From Sphingobacterium sp. UT-1RO-CII-1 (lineage in GTDB: Bacteria > Bacteroidota > Bacteroidia > Sphingobacteriales > Sphingobacteriaceae), in assembly GCF_026711005.1 (NCBI RefSeq), contig NZ_JAPPVJ010000001.1, forward strand, positions 682,001-746,000: a stretch of DNA of 64,000 nt. Direction: 5' to 3'. The notes below the pieces were generated by a model. That model ran no database searches and was not told the DNA's origin. It worked only from the letters and a program-made list of their open reading frames with translations. Below are positions 33,432 through 43,338 of the stretch, in pieces. Each line of letters opens with the position of its first letter. The stretch's first letter is position 1. A program made the translations under genes and the position numbers.

Positions 33432-35087
33432 CTATTTAAGCTTCGGATTAACGTTAACCTCGCTCTGTGGCACAGGCCAATAGCGATCCTGTCCTTTCCT
33501 GAACTTTTTGCTCGTGACATACCACCTGCTGTACTGATCTTTGACACCGCTAGGGTTCACCCGTAAATTATTGGCATCGGGAAATGGCGCTCCATAAAAC
33601 TCGCCTTGCAGCACATCGTGAGCAATGTCCCAACGCAACAAATCCCAATAGCGGATACCCTCGAGCGCCAACTCAACGCGACGCTCATTGCGCAGGATTG
33701 GCCGAAGGGTTGCTGCATCGGTCACCTGTATGGCAGGCATGTTGACGGACGCTCTAGCCCTTACTTTATTGATGGTAGCATCTAATAGTGCCTGATCGAT
33801 AGCATCGCCATTTTCCAACTTGGCCTCTAAATAGCTAAGCAAAACTTCCGCATAACGTATAACAGGCAGATCTATGCCTGAGTTTTGTAGATCGCCGGTG
33901 AATTTTTCATTGTTAAATTTACGCAGCCCATATCCTGTACGGGTCGCTTGCTTGGTTGTTGTTAGCTGATCTTTAGAAGAAGTTAAGTCCGGGTGGCTCT
34001 GATACTCGAAGTCTTTAAACTTATCGCCATTGGTAATAATGGTATAACTTAAACGAGGATCGCGGCCTTTTGTTAAGTCGGTTGCGTCATAACGCATATC
34101 CTCATAGCTAAACATCGTTCCGTCGTTAAACCCATAAGCCTCGACCAGACTACCCAACGGATTGTGCAGGTGCCACCCACCGGCTGTTGCCGGATATTGA
34201 TGCTGTAACATAGCGTTACTCGCTAAATCGGTTAAATATTGTGTTGCAAATAATATTTCGTTGCTAGTCTCGTTTGTTCCATCGAATAAGCTGCTATAAT
34301 TAGCATCAATGCTGTTCTCGTTGGCGCTTATAATAGACTGATAGCTGTTAATTGCACCGCGATAGTCTTTTTCTGACAATTGCAGACGTCCTAAAAAAGC
34401 CCACACCCCCTGCTTTGTAATGCGCCCACGCTCTTGCGTAGTAAGATTTGCGTGGCTCGGCAATGCTTCAATTGCTTCAGTAAATTCTTTATGAACGAAA
34501 GCAACAATTTCTTCCTTACTCGCCTTATCAACATTATTGGCTTCATGTAGCGTTAAAACTTTTGTTACTAACGGCACAGAACCAAAGTGCTGCGATAAGT
34601 AGTAGTATTGAGCAGCTCGAATAAAACGGGCCTCAGCTACATAACGATTACGCGTTGCTTCATCAAGAGGAGCTTTACTGATGTTTTCTAAAAAGAAATT
34701 GGCTCTCGCAATACGCTTATAGGAGTTGCGCCAAAAGTTTCTCAAAACACCAACACTGGAGGTCAATGTGCCGTCGGAAAGTTTTGTCAGATCGGCGTTA
34801 TCGCCTCTTCGATCATAAGCATTATCGGAGGCAAACTCCAGATACAAAAGCCCGTAATAAGACCACCAGTCAGAAAGCGTGTACTCGGCGCCATTATTCA
34901 TTTGTATTTCCCCGCGGTACAGGCCGGTAATCGCTAGCAAAGCATCGTTTTCACTTTTCCAAAATGATTCGTTTGCAAACTGATCTAAAGGGTTTGTTTC
35001 TAACTGGTCTTGGCAGCTAACAAAGAGTAGGCTAATCCCCAACAAACCAGCGTATATATTTTTATATTTAAAATTTAAGTTCAACAT
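33432..35087 (-). CDS. SusD/RagB-type outer-membrane lipoprotein
   Basis: The 551-residue lipoprotein has a lipobox ending at Cys25 (LLFVSC) with QDQLETNPLDQFANESFWKSENDALLAITGLY, helices with AEARFIRAAQYYYLSQHFGSVPLV, and the C-terminal VELALEGIRYWDLLRWDIAHDVL typical of SusD. It probably binds the sulfated glycan and delivers it to the SusC porin encoded just upstream (21 bp gap). It precedes the two sulfatase genes. Confidence 0.92.
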   Translation of the reverse strand: MLNLNFKYKNIYAGLLGISLLFVSCQDQLETNPLDQFANESFWKSENDALLAITGLYRGEIQMNNGAEYTLSDWWSYYGLLYLEFASDNAYDRRGDNADLTKLSDGTLTSSVGVLRNFWRNSYKRIARANFFLENISKAPLDEATRNRYVAEARFIRAAQYYYLSQHFGSVPLVTKVLTLHEANNVDKASKEEIVAFVHKEFTEAIEALPSHANLTTQERGRITKQGVWAFLGRLQLSEKDYRGAINSYQSIISANENSIDANYSSLFDGTNETSNEILFATQYLTDLASNAMLQHQYPATAGGWHLHNPLGSLVEAYGFNDGTMFSYEDMRYDATDLTKGRDPRLSYTIITNGDKFKDFEYQSHPDLTSSKDQLTTTKQATRTGYGLRKFNNEKFTGDLQNSGIDLPVIRYAEVLLSYLEAKLENGDAIDQALLDATINKVRARASVNMPAIQVTDAATLRPILRNERRVELALEGIRYWDLLRWDIAHDVLQGEFYGAPFPDANNLRVNPSGVKDQYSRWYVTSKKFRKGQDRYWPVPQSEVNVNPKLK

Positions 35088-35108
35088 ATTCTGCGATGAA
35101 TTAAGTAG

Positions 35109-38100
35109 TTAGAAATTAAGGTTAACACCAAAAGTAAACGTGCGCATGATTGGATAATAACCACCTCCGGAGTTGATCTCTGGATCCCATCCTTGACGAT
35201 AAGAATGTTTGGTAAATAAATTCTCCGCACTGGCGTGTATTCTTAAGCCATCTATTTTCCAGTTATTTGTTAATGTTTTAGGTAAGGTATAACCCACCTG
35301 AATATTTTTTAAGCGTAGGTAAGAAGCATTTAGCAACCAAAAATCAGAGCTTAACGTATTAGGCGTACCTGAACTAGGGATTTGCTCCATCCGTGGGTGT
35401 AAGGCATTTCGATCGGGGTTAGCTGTTGTCCAGCGTCCTTCGTACTGCCATCTCTGGATATTACCTAAATTATGCAGCGCTGTGCCGGCAAAACCATTGA
35501 GCTGCCCTGTCACACCGGAGACACCCTGTAGCAAAGCGCTAAAATCGATGTTTTTATAGCTTACATTTAAGTTCAGACCATAGGTATGTTTCGGAATTTG
35601 AGAGCCCAAAACAGTGCGGTCATACACGGGGTCGACCTTGCCGTCCGGCACACCGTCAGGGCCGCTGATATCTAAGTAGCGAATATCGCCGGGTTTAGCA
35701 TTCGGGTTTATCGCATTCATATTAGCCCAAGAGCTAACATCTGCCTCATCAACAAATAAACCATCTGTTTTATACCCATAATACATTTGTATAGGATAGC
35801 CAATAAATAAAGTAGAGCCATTGCCTACTAAACCGTTGGGCTGCGTGACATTACCAACGCCCAAATCAATCACTTCGTTACTAACTGTGGAGTAATTGAC
35901 TGTTGCACCATAAGACCAGTCGTTCACCCTCTTGTTGTACCCTAGCATAAACTCCCATCCTTTGTTTTTTAATTTTCCGGAGTTTTGCAGGCCAACGTCA
36001 AAGCCCAATACGTCAGACACACTACCTCCCGGGCTAACTAAAATATCATAAGTATAGCGGTCGTAATAGGTGGCGCTAAAGGTTAATGCACGGTTTAAGA
36101 AGCTTCCTTCTAGGCCGACATCTGCTGTGCGGGTGGACTCCCATTTCAAATTGGGGTCAACAATTGCTTTCTGCGCAACCCCCGGGCTGATAGCCCCTCC
36201 AAATGGGTAATTATAACCACTATTTAAAATACTTTGGTAAGGATAGTTGCCAATATTTTGATTACCCAAGACACCAAAAGACCCTTTAAGCTTTAGTTCG
36301 TTAAGCCATTGGAATCTGCCCTTAAGGAACTCTTCTTCGGTGAGCAACCAGCCTGCCGCAACAGAAGGGAAAACGGCATATTTTTTACTAGTCGGGAAGC
36401 GGGAGGAACCGTCGTAGCGGACAACCCCTTCCAGCAGGTAGCGACGATTAAAATTATACTGTAAGCGGGCAAAAAGAGATTCTAAGCCCCATTCCGAAGC
36501 ATACCCTGAATTTTGCTGGCCCTCGGGCGAGCCGACATTCAGTTCTGTTAAGGAGTTTGTTGGAAAGTTTTGACGGAAAGCCGTTAAGTATTCGTTATAG
36601 CCTTCTTCATAAGAGTATCCTCCTAAAACTTTAATGTCGTGTTTGCCAAAGCTCTTGTTGTACTCGGCTAATGCCTGGAATGTTTTATAATCGTTATAAG
36701 GGTTGTTTTGATTTAACGTAGCCGGGCCTAAATTAATTCTATCGTTCAGTCTTTGCGTTGCTAAGAACCGCTTTGAGCGATTAGACTCTTGCGTATAGCC
36801 TCCTATGGCAGACAAAGTTAAACCTGATAAGACAGTCCAGTCTAACCGGATATTACCCCCCATATTAGAGTAGCGGTCTTTAAAAAATGAATCGCTTTCT
36901 AAAAATGATATCGGCGTTCCCTTTTGGTTATTTCCGGTGCCCCAATCGCCATTGGCTAATTGAATAGGATAAATTGCCGGAAAACGAACAACATTAGAAA
37001 TCATACCGATCATATCGTTAAAGTCTAAAGTTGCCGGTGGCGCCGGCTGCTTATCAAGCGTTTGAATAGCGGACAATCTAGTAGTTAATTTTAGGTTCTC
37101 TCGAATATTTGTGACGAGGTTTAGACGTGTATTATAGCGGTCGTAGCTGTTTTTCTTTACAATTCCTTGCTGATTTAAATAACCCAACGAAAAACTATAC
37201 TGCATACGCTCGGTATTATTTGAAAGGTTAAAGTTATGGCCAGTTTGCATGGCGCTGCCTTTGAAGAATCCGCCCAAGAAATCACTGTTGGGATAGTTGT
37301 CGGGGTCGGAGCCGTCCTTAAACTTCTGGATCTCCTCATCCGAATAACCGCCTCCACCGCCCGTGGTTTCGTTCATTGCTGTAGCATACTCCCAAGAGTT
37401 GACAAACTCGGGATAGGCTGTTGGCTTTTGTATACCGGTATAGCCCGAGTAGCCGATGCTAAGCTTATCTTTCGTGGCTCCGGTTTTAGTAGTGACTAAA
37501 ATAACACCATTGGCTGCACGCGCTCCATAAATAGCTGCTGAAGAAGCGTCTTTTAATACAGAAATAGAAGCCACATCATTGGGGTCAATATCATTAAAAG
37601 AGTTTGTCGGGATGCCGTCCACCAAGATCAACGCTCCTGTACCGGCACCAAAAGAGCCCACACCCCTAATCTGTATGTTGCCCCCAGAGGCACCAGGCTG
37701 GCCCGAACGCTGGATAACCGTGACACCCGGCATCTGACCGGCTAGTGCTTGAGAAAGCTGGGGAACACTACGCTTGGCGATAGCATCGCCTTTGACTTCG
37801 GAGACCGAACCGATCATTTCTGATTTTTTTTGTACACCATAGCCTACAACAACCACTTCGTCCATAGCTTCGACCATAGACACCAACACAATATCAGGAA
37901 CCAAATAGTCTTGATAAGCAACCGTGACCGACTGATAGCCCAAGCTCTGCACAGATAGTTGCCCAGATGCTGGAACATTATCAAAAGAAAAAACACCTAG
38001 CTCGTTGGTGGCTGTGCTTCTCGAAGAACCTACCAAAGAAACCGTAGCGCCAACTACAGGCTGCCCGTCAACGCCAATGACAGCGCCTTTTAAACCTGTT

Positions 38101-38501
38101 TGTACATTTCGATCTGAATTATTAAGCGACGATCTACTCATGGAGCCCTTCTTTAAAAGCACAGTATTCCCTTTTGTCGTATACGTTAAGCCTTGATCGT
38201 GAAGAAGTGCTTCTAGAGCTTCGGACCAATGCATATTATCGACAGTAAGGTTGACCTTCTTGTACTCATTGATAACAGAAGAGTTATAAATAAAATCTTT
38301 ACCTGTTTGTTTTCGAATTTCTCCTAGTACCATTTTAAAAGATGTACGGTGCACATCGATTGAAACATTTTGTCCATAACTATTGGCAGCAACCTGCACA
38401 GAAGCAATGGTTAGGAATATCATAACCAGTTTCATATATACCACAATTTTTACGGTCTCTTTATTAAAAAAGCGCCGCAATGCGTTATTTTTTTTATACA
38501 T
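35109..38501 (-). CDS. SusC-type TonB-dependent transporter with STN signalling domain
   Basis: The 1130-residue protein has a signal sequence (about 20-43), an STN domain (about 48-118, ISIDVHRTSFKM-like start and LHDQGLTYT), a carboxypeptidase-like regulatory domain (about 135-215), the SusC box DEVVVVGYG, a plug (about 240-345; RGVGSFGAG and LVDGIPTNSFND) and a beta-barrel. The STN domain is the kind that contacts FecR-type anti-sigma factors, and the fecR and sigma genes lie directly upstream, giving a complete trans-envelope circuit. It imports oligosaccharides through the SusD-capped pore. Confidence 0.93.
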   Translation of the reverse strand: MYKKNNALRRFFNKETVKIVVYMKLVMIFLTIASVQVAANSYGQNVSIDVHRTSFKMVLGEIRKQTGKDFIYNSSVINEYKKVNLTVDNMHWSEALEALLHDQGLTYTTKGNTVLLKKGSMSRSSLNNSDRNVQTGLKGAVIGVDGQPVVGATVSLVGSSRSTATNELGVFSFDNVPASGQLSVQSLGYQSVTVAYQDYLVPDIVLVSMVEAMDEVVVVGYGVQKKSEMIGSVSEVKGDAIAKRSVPQLSQALAGQMPGVTVIQRSGQPGASGGNIQIRGVGSFGAGTGALILVDGIPTNSFNDIDPNDVASISVLKDASSAAIYGARAANGVILVTTKTGATKDKLSIGYSGYTGIQKPTAYPEFVNSWEYATAMNETTGGGGGYSDEEIQKFKDGSDPDNYPNSDFLGGFFKGSAMQTGHNFNLSNNTERMQYSFSLGYLNQQGIVKKNSYDRYNTRLNLVTNIRENLKLTTRLSAIQTLDKQPAPPATLDFNDMIGMISNVVRFPAIYPIQLANGDWGTGNNQKGTPISFLESDSFFKDRYSNMGGNIRLDWTVLSGLTLSAIGGYTQESNRSKRFLATQRLNDRINLGPATLNQNNPYNDYKTFQALAEYNKSFGKHDIKVLGGYSYEEGYNEYLTAFRQNFPTNSLTELNVGSPEGQQNSGYASEWGLESLFARLQYNFNRRYLLEGVVRYDGSSRFPTSKKYAVFPSVAAGWLLTEEEFLKGRFQWLNELKLKGSFGVLGNQNIGNYPYQSILNSGYNYPFGGAISPGVAQKAIVDPNLKWESTRTADVGLEGSFLNRALTFSATYYDRYTYDILVSPGGSVSDVLGFDVGLQNSGKLKNKGWEFMLGYNKRVNDWSYGATVNYSTVSNEVIDLGVGNVTQPNGLVGNGSTLFIGYPIQMYYGYKTDGLFVDEADVSSWANMNAINPNAKPGDIRYLDISGPDGVPDGKVDPVYDRTVLGSQIPKHTYGLNLNVSYKNIDFSALLQGVSGVTGQLNGFAGTALHNLGNIQRWQYEGRWTTANPDRNALHPRMEQIPSSGTPNTLSSDFWLLNASYLRLKNIQVGYTLPKTLTNNWKIDGLRIHASAENLFTKHSYRQGWDPEINSGGGYYPIMRTFTFGVNLNF

Positions 38502-38539
38502 TTAGATAGATAAATTGATTGATAAAATTTGATTGTTTA

Positions 38540-38580
38540 TTGGTCATATCGCTAGCGGGGATGTTGCCGCATTCCCGCTT
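38540..38580. promoter_or_regulatory. Hairpin between fecR and susC
   Basis: GCGGGGAT and ATTCCCGC flank GTTGCCGC and pair with one mismatch. No T-run follows in the leftward direction, so it does not look like a strong terminator. It could attenuate transcription between fecR and susC or stabilise an mRNA end. Confidence 0.35.
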
Positions 38581-38598
38581 CTTCTTTTATATTAGTAG

Positions 38599-39747
38599 TT
38601 ATCGATTCATAACATACACTCCTCCCTGTTTGATGTTAAACTTAATATCCGAAACTTCCTCCAAATGGTTCAAGAGCTCCTTTAAACTATCACTTTTCTT
38701 GAAAGTTCCTGAAAAACGAGCTGTACCTTTATAAGCGATATCTACAGAATGTATGTCGTACCAATCGTCGATACGCGCCATTAACTCTTTAATGTCAAGA
38801 TTATTAAAAACAAAGTATCCCTGCTGCCACATGCGTGCTAAGCTAGTATCTACTTCTAGCACCATCGGCTTGTCCATGTTACCGTAAGATTGTTCGCCTA
38901 CTTTTAGCAAGGCTTCTCCTGCCTGATTGGACACTTTTACTTTACCTTCAACCAATGTGGTTCTTTCGACCTCATCCGCGTAGGCATAGACATTAAAGTG
39001 TGTACCTAATACCTCCGTACGGTTGTATTTACCTTGTACGCGAAAATGTTTATCTGGTTGTGGAAACACTTCAAAATAAGCTTCTCCATTTAAAGCAAGA
39101 TCCCTATTTTGTTTATTAAAATCTAAAGGGATAGTGACTTCCGTTCGGCTATTTAAGCATGCTTTTGTGCCATCTGGCAATAATAAAGTGTGTATTTGCC
39201 CTTTATCTGTGCGCAACACCAAAGCGACAGCCTCTTGTTGCAAAGGGCCAAATGATGATAATTTCAGTTTCGTTGTTTGACTATCGCTCTGCTCTACATA
39301 GGCCGTATACTCGGTATGGCTTAGAGGGCGAAGGGCTCCGCTCGACATTTGAACCTGAAGACTAAGTGCGCCATCTTGATGCAAAGATACGTCGTCAGTC
39401 TTATTCGATAAAGAAGGAGACAAATCATCCTTACGCAAAGCAAATTGATATATTAATAGTGCAGCAGAGAAAAAAGCCAATAAAAAACCTGCAAAACGCA
39501 GATAGCTTTGACGCTTACGCTGCGTTGGCAACTTTTGCTGCGCAACCACAGCCTGCCACACCTTACGACTTTGCATGTCGGAAAACTCGACAGGCCTGCC
39601 ACTACGCCCGACATAACGATCGAAAATCTTTAACACATCTTCTGAGGGTTCGTCATTCAGTAAATTGATCAGCTGCTCTTCGCCGGCAGCATCAAGCTTA
39701 TCTTCAAAATATAGCGCAATTAAGCTTTCTATCTCTTCTTTTTGCAT
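38599..39747 (-). CDS. FecR-family anti-sigma factor
   Basis: The 382-residue protein has a short cytoplasmic N-terminus that would bind the sigma factor, one membrane helix (about 84-105, FAGFLLAFFSAALLIYQFAL), a FecR domain (about 170-265; GEAYFEVFPQPDKHFRVQGKYNRTEVLGTHFNVYA) and a C-terminal DUF4974 domain (about 305-380). It holds the ECF sigma factor inactive until the STN domain of the SusC at 35109 signals. It lies between the sigma gene and susC, all leftward. Confidence 0.92.
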   Translation of the reverse strand: MQKEEIESLIALYFEDKLDAAGEEQLINLLNDEPSEDVLKIFDRYVGRSGRPVEFSDMQSRKVWQAVVAQQKLPTQRKRQSYLRFAGFLLAFFSAALLIYQFALRKDDLSPSLSNKTDDVSLHQDGALSLQVQMSSGALRPLSHTEYTAYVEQSDSQTTKLKLSSFGPLQQEAVALVLRTDKGQIHTLLLPDGTKACLNSRTEVTIPLDFNKQNRDLALNGEAYFEVFPQPDKHFRVQGKYNRTEVLGTHFNVYAYADEVERTTLVEGKVKVSNQAGEALLKVGEQSYGNMDKPMVLEVDTSLARMWQQGYFVFNNLDIKELMARIDDWYDIHSVDIAYKGTARFSGTFKKSDSLKELLNHLEEVSDIKFNIKQGGVYVMNR

Positions 39748-39797
39748 TATTTATAATTGTTCCTTACTGTAAGAACAAGATTCGAAGGCAAGAAGGA

Positions 39798-40391
39798 CTA
39801 GTCGTTGAAAAAAAAAGTAAATAAAAATAAAATAAGAGATAATGAAGCGTTTGGTTTTTGATTTTCTAGATGGTTTTTAATGGTTTTAAGAGCCTGTACC
39901 ACGTGATTTTTAACGGTATTTGTAGAAATAGACAATTGCTCGGCTATTTCTTTGTGCGAAAAACCGTCCAGACGGCTAAGCCGCAAAATCAAGCGCTGCC
40001 GCTCAGGAAGTAAGTCTAAGATAGCTTCAAAAGATTCATGAAACTCTTTTATCGTTAGAAAATGATCCGAATCATGGTGTACATATTCGTCTTCCTGCTG
40101 TATAGTTCTGAATAGTTTTTGCTCCCGTTTAACCTGCTTTAGTTTATTAAAGCTCAAATTCCTGCAGATGACATACAGATAAGTATTCAGGCTCGTATTG
40201 ACATCGATAACCTCACGATTGTCCCAGAGTTTTAAAAAACTGTCCTGAACCACCTCTTCTGCATACTTTTCAATTTTCAAGATATAAAAAGCAACCCGAT
40301 AGACATCGGCACTGTAAATGTCGTAAAGTCTACGGAAAGCCAGTTGATTTCCTTTAGAAAACTGAATTAATATAGCCCTTAAATTATTCAA
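39798..40391 (-). CDS. ECF-type RNA polymerase sigma factor
   Basis: The 197-residue protein has region 2 (about 20-85, LYDIYSADVYRVAFYIL and VVQDSFLKLWDN) and region 4 with HTH (about 130-180, LPERQRLILRLSRLDGFSHKEIAEQLSIS). The only usable start is a TTG at 40391; an in-frame TAA lies two codons upstream. It should direct transcription of the SusCD and sulfatase operon when freed from the FecR protein. A promoter in the 400 bp upstream, shared with the divergent fucosidase gene, is expected but not identified. Confidence 0.9.
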   Translation of the reverse strand: MNNLRAILIQFSKGNQLAFRRLYDIYSADVYRVAFYILKIEKYAEEVVQDSFLKLWDNREVIDVNTSLNTYLYVICRNLSFNKLKQVKREQKLFRTIQQEDEYVHHDSDHFLTIKEFHESFEAILDLLPERQRLILRLSRLDGFSHKEIAEQLSISTNTVKNHVVQALKTIKNHLENQKPNASLSLILFLFTFFFND

Positions 40392-40791
40392 AGATTAAAA
40401 ATATATTAAGTTGGTAGCACAAAACATACAAACCTACTTATTTTATTTATTTAACGTCTTGTTCTTCGTAAACCAATCGTAAAAATGCACTACAGAATCT
40501 ACTTAAAGCAATAACTCATTGTGTAAAAAATAAAAAGTTAATAAAATACTAAGGGGTGCGCAACCATACTACCACTGACCTGATTTTGCAACTATTTTTC
40601 CACTTATCTCTTTAACTTTACATAGAGACACGCATCCCACATACAGCCAAACAGGGTTTTGCTCGGACTCTGATATCAACAACTGATATATGCAAGAACA
40701 ACTAAAAACCCAAATCTTTCATTAACCAAAGCTGTTTTGTGAAAGATTTTACTAAATTCACCTCGATATATAAAATTCAACATAAACATAA
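40392..40791. other. 400-bp divergent intergenic region
   Basis: No gene is present between the sigma factor and fucosidase starts. Expect divergent promoters here. No clear TAnnTTTG element with a properly spaced TTTG was found. Confidence 0.5.
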
Positions 40792-42621
40792 ATGAACATT
40801 ATAAAGAAAATCAGCCTAATCGGTATTCTTGCCGCAACCAGCCTTTCAACAAAAGCTCAAGAAGCCTCTCTCCCTTATGAAGGGGTGGCCGGGTGGGAAG
40901 AAACAAAAGACAAACGCATGGAGTGGTTCAGAGAAGCTCGATTTGGCATGTTTATACACTGGGGCTTGTATAGTGCAGCAGCAGGCAGTTGGGACGGCAA
41001 ACAATACCCCCAACATTATGCGGAATGGATACAAGCATGGGCCAAAGTACCCAGCAAGCCATATGCAGAGGTTTTAAAGCCAAAGTTTACCGCTTCAAAA
41101 TTTAATGCCGACGAATGGGCTAAGTTGGCTGATGATGCTGGTATGAAATATATGATTATTACATCCCGCCACCATGAAGGATTTTCAATTTTTAATAGCA
41201 AGCAGCCTTTTGCACTAAACAATGACATCACAGGCGGGACGAACATCTCTCCGGACGGCAGAGACCTATACGGAGAAATAATAACTGCCTTTCATAAAAA
41301 AGGGCTTAAAGCAGGCGCTTACTACTCGCTGTTAGACTGGCAGCACCCTGATTCGTACGAAGGAGTAAGCTACCTCAACTCAAACCCGACGGGGTACCAG
41401 CCAAATCATGAAAGCTATAAGAACTTTTTGTACGAGCAGGTTAAAGAACTGGCAACCAATTATGATGCTTTAGATGTTTTGTGGCTAGACTTTAGCAGCA
41501 AAAAACATCAAGGAGAGAGCTGGGGAACAAAGCGGATTCTGAAGGATCTCATCAAATGGCAGCCCAATATACTCGTTAATAATAGATTTTGGGACGGACT
41601 GGAAAATAAAAACGGAGATATAGGAACACCAGAAAAGTATATTCCACCAACTGGTCTGCCAGGAATGGACTGGGAAGTGAGCCACACGATGAACGAAAGT
41701 TACGGTTACAGTGCCCATGATAAGAATTGGAAGTCTTTTGATAAAACAATGCGACTTTTTATAGAAACAGTAAGTAAAGGTGGTAACTTTTTACTGAACG
41801 TAGGGCCCGACGCAGAAGGCGCAATACCAGACGAAGCAAAAAAACTACTGAAAGATATTGGTACATGGATGAGCGTTAATTCGGAAGCGATATACGGCAC
41901 AACAGCCAGTCCGTTTCAAACAGTAGACTGGGGCTATTCGACACAAAAGAAAGGAAAACTGTATTTTCATGTATTTGACATACCCGCTGACGGCAACATA
42001 ACAGTACCTTTATCAAGCGCTATTAAACAGGCTCATATCCTAGGAGCCCCTAAACAGAAGCTACAAATAGACAGTGATTTGGCGGGAAAGATAATTCAGC
42101 TACCAGAGGGATTTGGCGGACAAATGCCTTTGGTAATCGTTGCGGATATTGAAGGTGAGCCACAAGTTATACAAAGCCAAGTGCAGAGCCAGAAAGACGG
42201 ACGCATTGTGCTAACAGCAAACAATGCGCAGCTAGTAGGCAACAACGGGATAAAACTGATTGGCGCAACCACACATAACCCTAACAGGCCCAACGCAGTA
42301 GGCTCATGGACAAACAAGAACGATCATGTAATATGGGATATCAAGATTCAAAGACCAGGGCAATATGAAGTAATACTAAATTACCTCCCTAATGAAAAAC
42401 ATACAGGAACGATAACTATTAAAATGGGATCGCAGACACTAAATCAAGTTTTTTCAACCGAAACAGGAAATAGTTTTACAGACAAAAAAGTGGGGTATTT
42501 TGAAGTCACGCAACAGGATATAGGTGACGCTGCGCTACAGATACAATTGCATGCTGACAACATTCAGGGTGAAGCACTCCCAGAAATCAGCTCAATAACA
42601 CTAATCCCTGTGAGTAAGTAA
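40792..42621 (+). CDS. GH29 alpha-L-fucosidase
   Basis: The 609-residue secreted enzyme has a signal peptide (about 1-22, STKAQ) and a GH29 catalytic TIM barrel (about 30-400): FGMFIHWGLYS, TSRHHEGFSIF, and WLDF in which Asp233 is the probable nucleophile. Residues about 400-609 add beta-sandwich domains, the last resembling a carbohydrate-binding domain. GH29 enzymes release terminal L-fucose. With the two sulfatases it suggests a fucose-containing sulfated polysaccharide. It is divergent from the sigma factor gene. Confidence 0.9.
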   Translation: MNIIKKISLIGILAATSLSTKAQEASLPYEGVAGWEETKDKRMEWFREARFGMFIHWGLYSAAAGSWDGKQYPQHYAEWIQAWAKVPSKPYAEVLKPKFTASKFNADEWAKLADDAGMKYMIITSRHHEGFSIFNSKQPFALNNDITGGTNISPDGRDLYGEIITAFHKKGLKAGAYYSLLDWQHPDSYEGVSYLNSNPTGYQPNHESYKNFLYEQVKELATNYDALDVLWLDFSSKKHQGESWGTKRILKDLIKWQPNILVNNRFWDGLENKNGDIGTPEKYIPPTGLPGMDWEVSHTMNESYGYSAHDKNWKSFDKTMRLFIETVSKGGNFLLNVGPDAEGAIPDEAKKLLKDIGTWMSVNSEAIYGTTASPFQTVDWGYSTQKKGKLYFHVFDIPADGNITVPLSSAIKQAHILGAPKQKLQIDSDLAGKIIQLPEGFGGQMPLVIVADIEGEPQVIQSQVQSQKDGRIVLTANNAQLVGNNGIKLIGATTHNPNRPNAVGSWTNKNDHVIWDIKIQRPGQYEVILNYLPNEKHTGTITIKMGSQTLNQVFSTETGNSFTDKKVGYFEVTQQDIGDAALQIQLHADNIQGEALPEISSITLIPVSK

Positions 42622-43136
42622 CCTATTATAAAAACAGATTAAACCAGGAGCCCGGCATGCATATGTCGGGCTTTTTTTGTTTATCTAGATTTGAAGGGAG
42701 ACTGTTTAAAGCTTTACAAAAAGATATTATAATATTTAAATAAAAGATAAATATTAGCTTTTAATAAAAAAACAGACGTAATTCTTTGATTTATCACACA
42801 ATACCTCTTCAGTAAACAACTAATACATACTCAAAAGCAAGCCAGAACTACATAAAGGAACGAGAGCTACAAGTAAAAACAGAGAAAAAATCAAACTCAC
42901 ACATTACAAAAAGAGAGTTGAGTGTTTTTGAGTAGAAAAAAACACCTGCACACACACAGTCAGGAATAGTACTTGTTTAAATTTCCCTGTCTGGAATTGA
43001 ATATAATGAAAACAATTATTAATGAGAATATTAACAAATTTCACAGATACACAACGAGCATTGAAAGAGAGATAATGCTATTCGTATGGAAGAATACATC
43101 CTCGACTCCTAAAAATTCAGTAAAAAATAATTGAAA
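42622..43136. other. 515-bp intergenic region with one terminator
   Basis: After the fucosidase terminator (42649-42680) comes about 450 bp of AT-rich DNA without a gene. It presumably contains the promoter for the small peptide and lipoprotein genes that follow, but no distinct promoter motif was found. Confidence 0.5.
42649..42680 (+). terminator. Terminator of the fucosidase gene
   Basis: AGCCCGGCAT at 42649-42658 pairs with ATGTCGGGCT at 42663-42672 (one G-T pair) and is followed by TTTTTTT. Confidence 0.85.
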
Positions 43137-43328
43137 ATGAATACAAAAAAAACAAGAATAAAATATCAGCCTCCCTCTTTAAAAAAAACGGAAATAGAAT
43201 TGGAGTATAGCATAGCAGCTTCATCAACAACTGTTAGTCCAGGAGGAGGGGGAAGTAACAACCATCAGCCTTGGATAACAGAAGAAGAGGTGGAAACCAT
43301 TGAGAAAGACTGGATTTTTGAAGACTAA
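43137..43328 (+). CDS. Small peptide with SIAASS motif
   Basis: The ATG at 43137 is used; the TTG six bases upstream gives no better start. The 63-residue peptide has a basic N-terminus, then LEYSIAASSTTVSPGGGGSNN and an acidic C-terminus (WITEEEVETIEKDWIFED). The core SIAASSxxVxxGG is shared with the 60-residue peptide at 49526, although the rest differs. No signal peptide is seen. It ends 10 bp before the start of the lipoprotein gene at 43339, so it is probably co-transcribed. Function unknown. Confidence 0.7.
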   Translation: MNTKKTRIKYQPPSLKKTEIELEYSIAASSTTVSPGGGGSNNHQPWITEEEVETIEKDWIFED

Positions 43329-43338
43329 TTCATCGAGT

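Noticed and set aside
43137..43328. SIAASS peptide as a double-glycine bacteriocin precursor
   Set aside because: The GG is preceded by SIAASS-type residues rather than the usual leader pattern, and no peptidase-ABC exporter is near.
43300..43338. TTG start for the first fimbrillin-like lipoprotein
   Set aside because: It would overlap the SIAASS peptide gene and put residues before a clean lipoprotein signal that starts at 43339.
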